This document shows positions 48,601 to 62,540 of a stretch of DNA of 64,000 nt, piece by piece. Numbering within the stretch: the first letter of the stretch is position 1; every line of letters begins with the position of its first letter. The position numbers were made by a program, and so were the translations under genes. The DNA comes from Aptenodytes patagonicus (lineage: Eukaryota; Chordata; Aves; Sphenisciformes; Spheniscidae). Below the pieces are notes generated by a model. It had not been told where the DNA came from. It did no database searches and saw only the letters and a program-made list of their open reading frames with translations. The stretch lies in the NCBI RefSeq assembly GCF_965638725.1, contig NC_134951.1, forward strand, positions 23,753,746-23,817,745. Direction: 5' to 3'.

Positions 48601-51600
48601 ATTAAATTTAGATTTTACGATATGAAGAGTAGATTGCCCCAGTGGCCCCTAATCAAATACTTGCAGGTAAAACTGCTTCATCTTAAGCTGCATGACTGTC
48701 ATAAATGGGTAAAAGATTATGGTCCAGATCTACAAAAGTGCCTAAAGAAGAACCTACATAGAACCAGGCTTTTAAACACCAGAGAGCCATACTCCAAAAC
48801 ACAGTCCAAAATTTTTGGTGAGGCATTAAGTAATACTTTCATACATACAAAGTGCTGCATCTATCTTGGAAGGACACCATCGCTCCTCATCTACCACACA
48901 GCCAGCTCCGGATGGGATCTGCCTGCCCTCCATGGGTGGCCAAATCCACCAGCCAAGCTTCGCACTGACAGATGGGAGCTCTGCACAGTGCACCGCTACC
49001 ATGGCTAATATACTCTTCTAGCAGGTACTTGGGGACATCTTGGGACAATTTCTGCCACAGGTCCAGAGACAGCTTCGTCAACTCTACACAAGCCAACACT
49101 GGAGCTAGACCCATTAATCAGAGAGGAGAAAGACATACTGGTTGCCACACTGCACTGCAAAAACCTTTGGTTATGGATCTGAGGCACAGTATAAAACACA
49201 GTGCCCTTTTATAGCTGTGTTGCTCGCCCTGTGTTAGATGGAAATTAGATCTCTCTTTAAGAAGTTGCATCTTCAGAAGAACCATAACAGAACAAAAAAG
49301 TCAAGAATAAATCCCCAAACCCTACCACCTACCCCCAGTAATACAGCCATCAGAGGAATTAAGGATGAAAATATGCTATATGTCAAAGTCCACAGATGGC
49401 TTGCATTCTGCGTGCTAGCCCATATCACATTTTTACAGGTACCCTCTCTTCTGCTAGTAAGATAAACATCAGTGTAGATTAATTTTAATCCAGATCATCA
49501 CCTTCATTTTGCTATGTAGTAACCATAATGAGATTAAGGCATGTGCTGAAGTTTTTGCTGAATTAACACACCTGCATAAGTAACTTGCTGTGCACCCACT
49601 GGATTATCTAGTTGAGTGTCTGTCTATTCTGGCTCTATGTTGAGATTTTTGTTTGAAAATTCTGTCTTTGAAATCATTGGGAAATTTGCTGCAGACAGCC
49701 ACAATTTCAGAAATTCATGACTACTATCTAGAGAAACACAGCAAAAGGTTTGAGTTACCTTTAAGTACTGTAAAGGAGACTTTTTATTCTCCACTGTGGA
49801 TTACCATATTATATCATTCAAGAAATAAACACATACAGTTCCAGGACTTCTAGTCCTTCCCCATAATGTAAATAGTCTGCACAGTCTGTCAATCAAGCTA
49901 TTTCTTATTTCCAGGATTCCTTTTACAGTGCTACTTGCTCAAAAATTGATGAAAGATTACTTATAAAGGATAACAGCCTTATAGTTTGGAGATAGAATGT
50001 TTTCTTGCCATTTTCTTCTCACTTTTAGGTACTTTATTTTCTTGTTCTTACAGCTAAAAATGCTAAGATGCAGGATGGATGGATAAGAATTCAGCTTGAT
50101 GCAGAAATGTGAGGAGTGTTTCATAGAAAACACAACTCCCTATCAACAGTCCAGGATACTCATCTCTTCCAGAAAAACTCATTCATTCATATTTTAATTA
50201 ATAATCCTAAAATCAGCATTAAACATCCTAAATCAGTGCACATTAAGGTGAACACTATGTACAATTACTCTAAATTCAAGCTGTAGGTCTGCAGGTCACA
50301 TTTATCTTTTATACCTTAATATACATCTATAATCAGAGGGAGGTCAAGGGGATCTGTACAAATTAGAACTTGCTAGAGCACAGCCTTGGGTATTATACTA
50401 CTTGTACAACGGTTATATGACTTGCCATGTGTAATTAACTATAGGGTTAGTGTTTCAAAATCAGAGCTGTAGTCATATATCCTTCATAAACTCGCAAAGC
50501 TGTATGTGTAAATGACTATAGGTACAATTGCCGTGACACCAGCAAGCAGTTCTTCTTCTGAACCTGGTAAGATCCTGGTCTTCAGGGACTGGTAATTAAC
50601 CAAACAAACCTCCCGGATGAAAGGTGAAATCCTAGCTGTACTGCAGCAAATGCCAAAAGTGGTGTCAGGATGGCCAGGATTTTATTTGGAAAATTGGGGT
50701 TTCGTTCTTAAAAGAGAACATATTGAATTTCATTTTTTTAAAAAATCATTTGCAGTACAAAAGTTATATGTAACATGTAATACCCCATCCATAGTAACCT
50801 TTCTGTGGTTACTTCTTCCAGTAAATATTTTTGAGACAAAGGCAAAAGTTGAAAACAAACCTTTGTTTGTGATGACTGTGCATCTAGAACAAGAATCAAC
50901 AGGACACAGGGAATTCAAGGTAGAGAACTGCTGGAAGAAAACCAGACAAACATTCAGGTACCTGACTGTTCAGATACAGTCTGTGCCACTGAAAGCCAGT
51001 CTAGTTTTCTCATTAAATCAGTCAGACAGAAGATATTGTCTCTCCCTATGAACCTTGGCATGCTCATAACCTTAGACCATCAAGGCTACTACTGAAGACT
51101 GATAATACAAATACATTGGTCTATTACTCAAAGGTTGAGTTGGGGAAGATAAGAGAGTAAAATCAAAGAAAGAAAACAAAACTTGTCAAATAATACCTAC
51201 AGGCTTCATCACATATATTTTACAGGAGTCCATTCACCGAGTGATTAAATTGTTTGGGGCATTTGTGTTAGAAGTAAATGACAGGTTGTCAAGTTCTCTT
51301 GAATTTTCAGTAAATACACAGCATGATGTTTGTAGATAGGCACTTTGATGGGAGTTATAGACTATGTGGTTTTAAATAACTGTTACATGCTGGCCCCCCC
51401 CAAAAAAAAGGTCGTCAGCAATTTGTCAGAAAAGATTTTTTCTTACTACAAGACACATACCTGATTATGTCTATTGTTTCATTTTGGTGGTGTGTAAATG
51501 GACTTACAAATAAAATTAATATGAAATGTGAGATTTCCTCCGCATTTTATGCATTTGGTGTATTTATTTTGGATATTATTATCAGTTGGATAAACAAATA

Positions 51601-54600
51601 TAAAATGCTAATAATATGTAAACTGCACAAATCAAAGTTAACCTTATTGTTTTAGAAATAAATGAAAGGTAAGAATGAGCATCATCCATCAGTTAGTACC
51701 AAACAATGCAAGAGTCCAATTCCTCTCTTTGTCAGCTTTGGAAGAAACAGATACCATCAAATGGAAATGACGATTCTTTTTTGTCTTCCATTAGAGGTGC
51801 AGCTCCTTATTACTTTGTCTGTTTAAGGTTCATTGACTGCTGAAAAGCATTTATCTTCTCAGGTATGCTCAGTAAAGGGCACATCTTTCTTTTCACTCAG
51901 CCTCTAGGTAACTGTGGAAAAAGCTGTATACTCGACATTGGGGCCGAGTTGTTCTAACTGCAAGGGAAGACATTTTGTGCCATCTAAAACCTGTAGTATA
52001 TGATATTATGGGGACGAAGGTGATTTCAGACCTGGAGGCCAAAAGCATGGAACGATTTTCTCCTCTACAGAAAATTAACTCAGGGCTCACTACCGAAGGA
52101 GGCTGAACTTCAGTGCCTGTGACCGCAGTTAGGATCAGGCTTTCTGTGCCTCCACAAGCAAACCAAAACCTTCCACTTAACTCCCAGAGTTCAGATCCAG
52201 CATTGATGAAATAGGCGAGAGGCAGAAGGAAACATTCGGCAATGCCTAAAGCAAACAAGAGGTGATGGTTCGCTTTAGGAGGCAGACATCAGCAACATTT
52301 TACTCAAGGGAGAAGCCTTATGTAGGCAAGTATGCAATCATACATACTCTTTCCCATACCTCTTTCTAAAGGAACTGGGCATTAGATACATTTTCCAAGT
52401 TGACAGAAAGTGGCCTTTTTTCAAATTCAGTACTTAAATGAAAAATTGCCTTAAGTGTTTTTGGCGACATAAGAAAATGAAATATTTGAGGTTTTGTTTT
52501 TCTTCCCTACTCCATCACTTTTATCCAAAGTCACTGTATTTTGACAAATCCAAGCATTAGTGGGACTTAATTTAGCTGGGAGAGAAAGCAGGTACTGGAG
52601 GACACTGATGAAGGCTGCTGCACAGGATTCATATAACTTGGAACCGCATGTATCAGGTGTGTATCTACAACATATCACCAACCCAGGTGAGTATTTTTTA
52701 AATATGTAGACTACCAATGGGCACATGTCAGCACCGTATGTGGAATGGCTTCCACTTTCGCGGTTAGACACCCCCATCCCCTGTGCCCGAGTCTGCTGCT
52801 CTCCTCCACGCTCCATGTCTTCTGGACCACAAATCGGCAAATCAGGGACAAAAATGGACTCAGGTTTCTTCACAGATCAAAAAAGCATTTCTGAGGTCAT
52901 TTAACATTTATCAGAATTCATTTTACACTGTTTAAGTAATTTCTGTGAGGACTGCTTTCATCAGCTATGCTAATAATACTCATATGGAGTTCTGAGATGC
53001 AAAAAACTACTTTAATTTTTCCTTCATGGAGAAAGCTCTTTGGGGTTTGTTTTATTTTTGTTTGCTTTTGTCTTCTTTGGATTTTTTCAAACGCTGCAAC
53101 CTTGGCTGATTTGAAAATGTGTAAAGGGTAAAGGCTTCTAAAATGACATTTTTGACCAAAAAATAAGTTCATCCACCCTAAGTTACAAACACTAACTTGT
53201 TATTAGTCAGCCATTCTCAGTGAAATAAAACAATATTAACACTTCATTCCAAAACCTGGCATCAATGCAATGCTGGTCAGGCAGTAATTAAACTACAGTC
53301 TAAAGTTACCATCAGAGAGAAGAGTGGAGAGATGAAGAGAAAAGGTAATAGTGTAAGGGGAAACTGCTTGCTCTTGAGAGATTAAGCTGGAAAAACAGGT
53401 GCAGGGAAGCTTTAAAAGTGTTTCAAATGCTGGAGAACTTTAATAATGCTAATATTTCTAAAAATATGGTGTCACATGGCACCCTTTCATTTGGATGTAG
53501 CATAAATGGCTAAAAGTGCTTATATATGCTTGGAAGGGAAATAAGATGTACTGTACTCTGTACATCGACACAATTCCACCAATGCTTGAATAGGAATTAT
53601 TTCACCTGGTCTTAGTTATCTCATCAGTCATCTACCTTAGCCACCTGAGGTTTCTCTTCTAGTGACCAGAGAGATAAAGTCTTGCTCTAGCGGGAGGTGA
53701 TAAACACTCATCCTTCACCTACATTAGGCAAGATGAGATCATCGTTTTCTGGAGGTTCTTATTCTTCCGTGCTGACTTTAAAGGATGCCTGCTTTTCCAG
53801 AGTGTATATTTCTCTCCATTGACAGTAAAGAGAGCTTAGAGAACAAGCTGAGATGCGGATGGCTGCACCACATGAAGTTTCATCTTTCCATGTGAGCCTT
53901 GTCCTCTATGCCTCACACCAGAGCTGTGTGACTGACCGGCAACAGCTCTCTAAGAATGATCTGATGATATCCTTCCTCTAATACACAAGCCATTTACTGA
54001 AAAAGTATTACGACACCATAGGAAAGTTTACTGGTATTTGCCCAAATGGTTCTTTTTGTGTAATTTTCAGTCCTGATTCCCAGATAGCCTTTCCTAGTTC
54101 TAGGAAGAAAGTTTCCTGTAGATTTCTCTTCTGTACCACATCCCGGCTTGCGGCCATTTTAAGGCAGCTATCCTGCTCTTGCTAAAATTGCTCAAGGAAA
54201 CAGTCTTCCTGTTAGCAAGAGACTGAAACATTTCAGAGAGGTGATTAAACAGTTTACAGCCAAATATTGGATTGTGCTTAAGTGCTGAAACTTAAAATAA
54301 TCGGTCTTATAATTACCTTCTGCTTTTCCAGATCCAAAATATTTTATGAATACATCCTTTCCAGAGGGCTCTCACTAGGTCATATAAAACAGTTTCACAC
54401 TCTGTACGCTCAACTTTGAGCAGGGAACATCTGTTCTTTTGTTTAGTAGTCGTCAAACCTGGCTTTTTATCTTTAAGAGAAGGACAGATTGACTACATCA
54501 TAAAATAGAAAAGCAGTATTATCATGATCACAAATTTAATTACTTCAATCTGTGCATATATCGTTGCATTTACAGTTAAATTTCTCTGACAAACAATTCA

Positions 54601-57600
54601 TTGCCACATAACCTACCACAAAAATCAAGCCATCTCTGTAAAACAATCTGTACTATTACAGTTACATTGTGCAGCAGCTGGGAATGAAGGCAATTTAGAT
54701 TGCTTAACAAATGGACAAATTTAATCACTATAGCAGTGGAGCAATCCCTCAAAAAAAAAAAAAAGCAACAACAACAAAGCAGTTGTAACTCTTTCTATAA
54801 AGAAGACACATTAAAGACAATCTGCTCAGGAGTTTTGCTTCCCTTTAAGTAGAGCCCTTTTATAGTCTGTTCATTGCAAGTAGGTATTGCCAGCTTATAA
54901 GGCTCAGCTTTGTGGAGTGCTGCCCATCCCCAGTTTTCAATGAAATCAGGATGGGGCTCATGGAGCAGCATGGCTTCAAGTTCCTGTTAACCGCAAACAA
55001 ATACAGGCACTCAGTCTGCTGAGGAGAAGAGCCAAAACATATTTCATTCTCCAGTAACCAGGAAGAAATGGAAGAATATCTGCTGGGTTGTGCATTCACA
55101 GTCAAGAGGAGACGCCACAGCAGGACAAATTGCAAACATTTCAGTTGAAAGACAGGACATGGCAACGGCAACATGTGGAAATGTACCTGAAATCCAGCCA
55201 GGCTGATGTATAAAGCAGTGGCATCACAAATCAGCAACATTCAAATTGTACTGACAGAATGAGGTCATGAGAGGCAAAGGGAAGTGCAAATGTAACCATA
55301 CTTTACCTTTTTACTTAAAAGATCAAATGCAAGAGTCGGTTCCCTAATTTGTACATGGTGTAAAGTCAAGCTGTAGGCTTTTGTCTTTTCAAGCTTGTTC
55401 TTCTGCTGATGTTCTTGATTATCAAAGGGATACATGAACAGGTTTTAGCTAAGTTTAGACTCCTTGAAAGTGGTTCATTAGCTGTGCCCATCCCTCACTG
55501 TGAATTCCCAAAGCACACAGAAAATCACTCTGCTAAATTTCAAAGGCATTAAAGATAGTCCAGCCAGCCTAAGAGGCAGTTTTTCCAAAAAATAAAACAA
55601 TGTCTTATAGCTTTTATTGCTAGGTAATTTATGGCAAAGCTGCAGACTGACTCAGATTGCAAGGATGGTTCTCAGGAGGTGTACACGTTTGCCAGCTGTT
55701 ATTGCTTTACCCGGGATATACTGTACCTGCGGCACACAAAGCATGGCATGCAGTTTTTTAAAATGGTGCAGACTTTCTACAGAGCCCTGGAAGAAAGGGC
55801 ATCATCCAGTTCCAGCATAAAACTGTACATAGCCTAAGCATTTATTACAAAAGAAATCTCTAAAATCTGAGGCTACGAAAGCTCCTGGGCAGCTCTGTCG
55901 TTAGAGTACCAAGGCTAAGGTATCCTACAGATGCTCTTGCTTCTCAGACTCAGGAAAAAGGGATCAGATGTTTGGCATCTCCAGCTTTGTCTATATCAGC
56001 GAGTAAAACGGGCCAGGGACCATGGGCCCTGAGGCTAACTGGCAGAGCACACCTTGCATCCGTACAGCTTCCTCCCTCACTCGCACTGATTTTTTAGGAA
56101 CAGTCCCTGACAGACACTGTCATCCAGGCTGTGCCTGGGCATTCCTCAGGGGAGAGGTAGTTGGTGCATGCCAAAACCCGTACCAGGGATTATGCTAACA
56201 GCCAGTTTGGACAATCGTGTGCCAGTGCTGGAACCTGTGCCCTAGCCCTGTTTTATTTATTGTTACTGCCTTAGCCTCTGTTTCTCACTGCCAGCCCAAT
56301 GACTGTGGATGCTGTTCTCTCCTCTAAATGGAATGAACCCTTTAGCAGACGGAAAACAGAGATCACAGAGTACCATGCCAGTGCTGTGACTAAACTAAAC
56401 TAATAGCAGATCATAAGTCAATGGCAGGGAGGAGCGGGCATGATGTCCAAAAGCAGAAGCAGGCACCCGTGGCCTCAGCTGTAACACAGCCACCAAGGTG
56501 CGGAGCTGAGTTGTCTGGTTCCAAGTCTGCTCATCAGAGAGGGGCAGCCATGAATTTCTGGAAGTAATTTCAAAGTACCTTCCCCTTCAGATGTTTATTT
56601 TCTGCAAAAACTTAGGCAGAGTGGTGACAGTGAAGGAGTCAATACAGTGGGACTATCTGGGGCTTGTAGCTGTTATAGCAATGTTAACACAAAGCAACTA
56701 TTCTACCACTGAACCCTCACTATTTAAAATCAAAACTTTCAGAGAAAAAAAAACAACAAAACTTTCACTGATTTCACTGAAAGCAGCATGCCACCCCTCA
56801 AGTAAGGCACAAGCCCTTGTTAGGTAAATAAGCCATCTGTTAATTGTCCAAATCAAACCACAGCTTGGCTGGTATTTCTCAAGCACCCAAGACCGTGAGC
56901 CGGAGCAAGTTAGAACAACCCACTAATTAAGGTTTAATTATTTCAGACTGCAATTACTTAAATGGGGGGATCACACTTCTCTTCTCCTCATAGTAGCTTG
57001 TCACAGCAATTAGTTTAGAACTGCAAAAAGACGGGCATTGTTCCTCCTTTTGCCCCGGGAAGCTCACACCAGTTAGCAGTGTCTGCAGTTAGTACAGCAC
57101 AACCACTCGATGGAAGTAACTTGTACCACCAGCCAGAGATGAGCCTGGAGGGAGCAGGGCAGATGGGTCTCATTTGCAGAATCCCGAGCACAGCAGCTGC
57201 CCTTTGTTCATGGGACCTGGTCAGAACACACTGGGTAGGCTCCATGCTGCACAGCAAAGATTCAATAGGTTTGTTTTTCCTGTCTGCAAATGCAGACACA
57301 GTCCCCAGCACGCGCCAGCCTGTGCCCATATGATCTTGTCCCATTCACTGAAAAAGAAGGTATTTCAGTGATGTTCAGAGCTCTGCAGGAAGCTGACCGA
57401 GTATCTGTGACTGCTGTGGACCGTCTCACCAGCTGCTCAACACAAGACCATGCCCGTGGGCAGCAACCGTGCCAACTTTAGGGGCAGAGCTTAAATATTC
57501 ATCCCTGGGCAAGTGGCCTGGTGGCAGAGCCAGCAGCCCGCGGCACAGAGGACGCAGAGTTCGCTTGCCACACTGCCAAGCTGGCACTGGGCTGCAAACT

Positions 57601-60600
57601 TCGAAAACAGTAGCTCGAGAGAACTATTCTTGAAAGGCAAAGGATCCCAACTACCTCGAGCATATTATCCTCGAATTGGAAAGCTACATGCTCTAGCATT
57701 TAAAGGTTGCCAACGACTGGCTCAGCACACACTTACTGTTGCCTGCCCCCTACTCTCAGCCATATACTCTCATCACCATCGACCTGCCCAAGCCAGCTCC
57801 CCACACTTCTCCTTCAGGGCTGTGGGGTGGCCACATGAGCTTACCAAATCTAGAGTTCACCTTCTTAGCTGAAAATTATCCTCTGCATCAGCTGAACCCC
57901 TGAGTTTCTGAGTATCTACCTGCCTGCACTGCTACTGCTGCGTCAGCCCCATCCCGTGCCGGAGCCATTTCAAAAAGGTTATTCTGTCCATTTGGCTAGT
58001 GAAGTATTGCCATCATATCTTTCCTGGCACAAAACGAGTGTTCAGAGCATGCTCTAATAACCAAGCAGCAATCAATCTTTAGAAAATCCCACTGCTAACA
58101 TTTCCGTATGCCTAATTTAAGTTGCTGCATCCATATATAGACAGTAAAATGAAATGGCCTGATTTTCAGAGATGCTCAGCTCCTCCATGTAAGTGCCTTT
58201 GCAAGACAGATGATTTACAAGGCTGTGCTGTTAAGCTTGTTAGCTGCTGGCTCTAAAGTTTAGAAGGCTAATCTAAACTGACAGAAATAGGAGTTTTGCA
58301 GACGGACCATCTCAGAGGACAAATATTTTATATGAATACACACTGAATCTATATATAGAGAGATTGTTACCTGTCCTGGACTATCAGCCAGGGTTTGCAG
58401 TTCTATAGGTTGTTTCCACCAGAGAGAGAAATTGATAAAGTAGTCAGGTATTTCTTATATGTAGTCCCCTTTATTCACAACAGTAACAGCAAAAATGCAA
58501 GCATTCACGTTCCCTTCACAACATTGATTTAGCAGGGAAACTAGTAGACCTGCACTCCTCTTTCCAGTAGCCCATCCAGTAAAACATGACCTTCCTGTGA
58601 CTGGAAAGGAGGAACTGCTCCTTCCCCTCCACCAAGAGTACGTCTGCTTTGGAGCCCCATATCTGGAATCAAACAGTGCAATAAAGTTTCTTTGTCCTTG
58701 TCACCAAGCCCTTTTCTGCCTGCCCGTAAGCCCCAAATCTCTCTTTTTCTTAGTATCATGCAACATACACTTTTTTTTTGTCTTTTTAATTTTTTTTGCT
58801 GATTGTCCTGCTTCTTTCTCACACGATCAAATATGCCTCAGCATGTACCTTTTTTCTGGAGGCTGATTGTTTCCACTACTATCTCCACTCAAAGTATAGT
58901 TAACTGTTACCTGAAATGAGCAGTGGCTGTTCGGTCCCCACTTGTGTGCCCACAGAAATCATAAGAAAGGTTCTCACAGGCTTTGCTGTTCCCTGGGTGA
59001 AGACCTCTCACCAGATTCTTCCTTTGTGTGAGATGCCTTCCTCCCACAGATTTCACAGACAAAATTCTAAACACTCACTGGCAGCTGCAAAACTGATTCA
59101 GGACCCAAAGTCAGTGAAAAAATAATTGTGATGAAGCAAGAAATGAAAAAAAAAAAAAAAATCATTCAAAAATCCCAGTTTGGACCTACTCTCTAAATCA
59201 GAGGGAAAGGTAGCAAAAATGATGGCTTGAGTGGGGCATTTATTTCTTCTTAATGACTAGGTGCAGAGTCTGATGTTGACTTTGTGATAAGGAAAGTTCA
59301 GCAAAATAGCAAACTGATGAGTGACTATTCAATACTGTACTTGCATGCTCTTCAAAATTTTAATTATTCCAGTGAGTAGACAGAATATAATTTATTCTTC
59401 CTGTGAGACAGAAAATGAGGAGAAGACAGACAACAAGCTCTGTTCTTTTAATTCATTAATCTAGTAATCTATATTCCACATTTTTGCAAATCAAATTTAT
59501 CCTGCATAGTAAATGTAGCCTGGCAAGGCTTCGCTTGAGTATATGTGATTTTACTAATCTCCTTTCAGAAATTCTTGACCACTTCACTTTTTTGCAAACA
59601 TGAAAGCAGAGATGGCAGCTGTCTTTTTGCTAGGCTGGAACTGAAATATCCCATGAGTATATGCTGTGAAATAAAGATGCTGATTTGACAGGTTTTAAGA
59701 TCCTGTAGTCACTGGAAATGTGGGAGCTCACACAGAATCTGTATTGCAGATCTCTCCTAAACCTCAGGTTTGGGTGTATGACAATCGCGAAGACTCCATA
59801 CACATCCTTTATTAATTTGGTCTTTTTTATGGTTTTTGCCTCCTTCAAGCCCCCTCTACAAACTATGTTATCAATCACTTTTACTTATGTTACCAGACTT
59901 GCTACACTTCTAAATTTTCTAATAATGCAAAAGTAAATGTACGTGCATCCAGTAACGGTTCCTCCTTTCTCTATGCTCATCCTGTTTGTGCTACATATTT
60001 GGAAAAAATACAGAACCATCTTGAGGAAAAAGTGCAGTTTCCTGCAATGCTGGTTATAGGAAACTCTGCAGTAATTGCTTGTGAATCCAAAAGTCTCTTC
60101 ATTTCAGTATCCGCACACATTTATTAGCATCAGAGGCGTTACATTTGCCTATATTCAGTGTTATTAATCTGCTTGTTCAGAAGCACAAGCTGGCAAAAGA
60201 GCGTCCCGTCAGCTCAAAGAATGACATAGAGCATGTCAGGGTTAGGATAGTAAGTCTGACCCATAGCTCATACTGTAGATATTCTGTGACTACTGAGGTC
60301 ACTGTAATTTAAACCAGTTTAAACACAACTTAAAATCATGCCAAAGGTCCATTCACAGTCCAAACAAAATTGGGCCTTATAAGGCCACATAGAAGCATTT
60401 CTTTTCCAATTGAAGACTCTACTTGTCTGGATATGCATTGAAAGCACTACATATTTTCATACACTCTCATCTAGAGAAGATCTTCATGTAGCTAGATAGT
60501 TAATTACAATTAACCAGTTATTTCTGCTGTGTTCTTTAATCTTACTATTTTACCCATGTTTAGTTTAGCAGAAAACATACAGACTTAAGAATGATAAACT

Positions 60601-62540
60601 TATTTTGTTAGCCAAAATGACTTCTCACTCAAGTAAGAAACTTCAGACAGCACATACATATCATCAGAGGAACCTGTTCACAAAGTCAAAAAATGAAATC
60701 TGCCTGAGATGTAACATTTGTCTGGAGACAATATTTGATTCAAGCTTCTTTACAACTTATCATGTCTTCCCTACAATTCAACTGTTAGATTAACAGGACC
60801 ACAGCATATGCAAAACGAGTCTCAAAGCAGCATGAGCTTCCAGGCCTGTTATTTTGTACATATCAAATAGATATTTCATACAACTTCTTTAGGCAGCCTT
60901 CATTTTGTAAAAAAAAAATTATTTTTTGAAAGCCCCAAAATTATTGCAAAGTTATTAAAACAGATTGATTCAATTAGCTTCCATGCTGAGAGAGTCTAGG
61001 AAATTATGATTTCTGGGCCTATTTTCAGAACCAGGCAAAGACAAGGATTTTATATTTCAGCCAGGGTTTAAATCCCATGTTCTTCGCATTTCTAGAGCCC
61101 TCCATACGTGAACTGAATTTGGATTCTTGTCATTATGCAGGATGTGAGTAGTTACATGCTTAGCAATCTAACATATTGTGCAAATTGTTTACAAGCTATA
61201 TGGTCAAGCTATAGTAACACAATAAGTAAATGAAAAAATTTGCAAAATTCAGGATCCATGTGTTGACCCATAACTAAAGGTATCTTCTGGCATAAAAACT
61301 TTGTTCTAGGAAATCTATCAATCTTCCTATTTGATCCTATCAGTCTTTCCTATATGAAACTTCTGGATTACTTTTCTTTATCATCGGACATATGCAGAAG
61401 TGTTAATGTTATTTGTATATTTTAGCTCCTGGTCTGCATTCAGCTTCTTGCTATATGTCCTAATCATATGTATGCTCATATGGACTGACATTTCTGCAGA
61501 CGGTACAGTTGATGGGCCAAAGCAACAAATGGATGTAAGTATATAAAGAATAATTCATATCGTAACATACCTTAATTATTCTGCTTTAAATAATTCATCA
61601 GCATTCAGCCATGGTAGGGGAATTCTTGCCAATTAAAAAGACATCATGATGTTTACCCTATGCCACATTGGGGTTCCACAGCAGCAGAATCTCCCTGTAG
61701 GTAGAACTGGATTAAAAAAATGGGCTTGATTAGATTTAAAAGCTTGAACAAGGGTGGGAAGAGAGGGGAAAAAAAGGAGACCATAGTAACTAGAGGAGGG
61801 CAAGTACCTGAGGCGATGGTCAAAATAAGTCTCAGTTGATATATTCTTCCAAATAATGATTTCAAGTGGCCAGAACATTTCAAAATTTAAAGAGAAGATG
61901 GACATCTTAAAGGTCCTTCTATCTTTCCTACCCTCTCGTTTGTTATTCCCCTCTTTTCATTGATATTCTTTTTCTCTTTCTCTTTCTTTCCCCATCAAAT
62001 TCAGCTTGAAGCATAGGTCCCATTTCAACTTCTGCTCATCAAATACAGAAAATGTGCAAATATGCATTTTATTAGTCCTAATTTGTATGAGGATAACTGC
62101 CTGATTTAGGAGTGTGAATTCCTCATGGAAACAACAACTATACCAGTATAAATCCACGTAAGGAAGAATTAGCATTAGTGATGTTGGTATAAGCAGTTTT
62201 AAATAAGCATGCCAGTCTTTATGTGGACAAAATTACTGTAAGAAAACAAAACTAATGTGAGGAAAACTATTGATTTCAATGGTATTGCTTACGTGAATAA
62301 GCTGCTAGACTGAGCAATCTGTTGTGCAAAATGGACCTGCTTCCTCTTGACTAAAAAGAGAATGCTGACCGTGAGTCACAGAGTCATCATATTCATGAGC
62401 TGCCCTAATTTTTAAGATCTCACTGGACTGTCCTTACTAATAATGCAGTTTTTAAAAGAAAATCCACCAGTACTCCTTTGCAAAATACAACAGGACAAAC
62501 ATCTGATTATGTTTTCCTGCTGTACTCTTATCACTTCCAA
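39696..62540. other. Long AT-rich intergenic region
   Basis: No exon, RNA gene or clear TE copy could be supported. Open frames of 130-145 codons at 41370-41777 (+), 42053-42475 (-), 48583-49008 (+), 50617-51051 (+) and 52451-52873 (-) show no domain, no coding-like composition and no recognisable homology, and I regard them as chance. GC-richer patches lie at 39780-40090, 47180-47560 and 57010-57860. Homopolymers: T near 48049-48058, A near 54750-54764, A of about 17 at 59145-59161; a CTTTCT-type pyrimidine run at 61965-61992. Words such as ACTATTGATTTCAATGG (62265-62281) hint at further decayed hairpin-type repeats. Confidence 0.5.
59145..59161 (+). repeat. Poly(A) tract of about 17
   Basis: Uninterrupted A run in AT-rich DNA. 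Nothing upstream looks like a retrotransposed gene or a poly(A)-tailed element, and CR1 does not end in poly(A), so I treat it as simple sequence. Confidence 0.8.

Noticed and set aside
59145..59161. Poly(A) tract, considered as the tail of a processed pseudogene
   Set aside because: No recognisable coding remnant or flanking direct repeats upstream.
62260..62320. ATTGATTTCAATGG-type word, considered as a second copy of the hairpin repeat
   Set aside because: Only one arm can be read and the similarity is short; not enough to call a feature.
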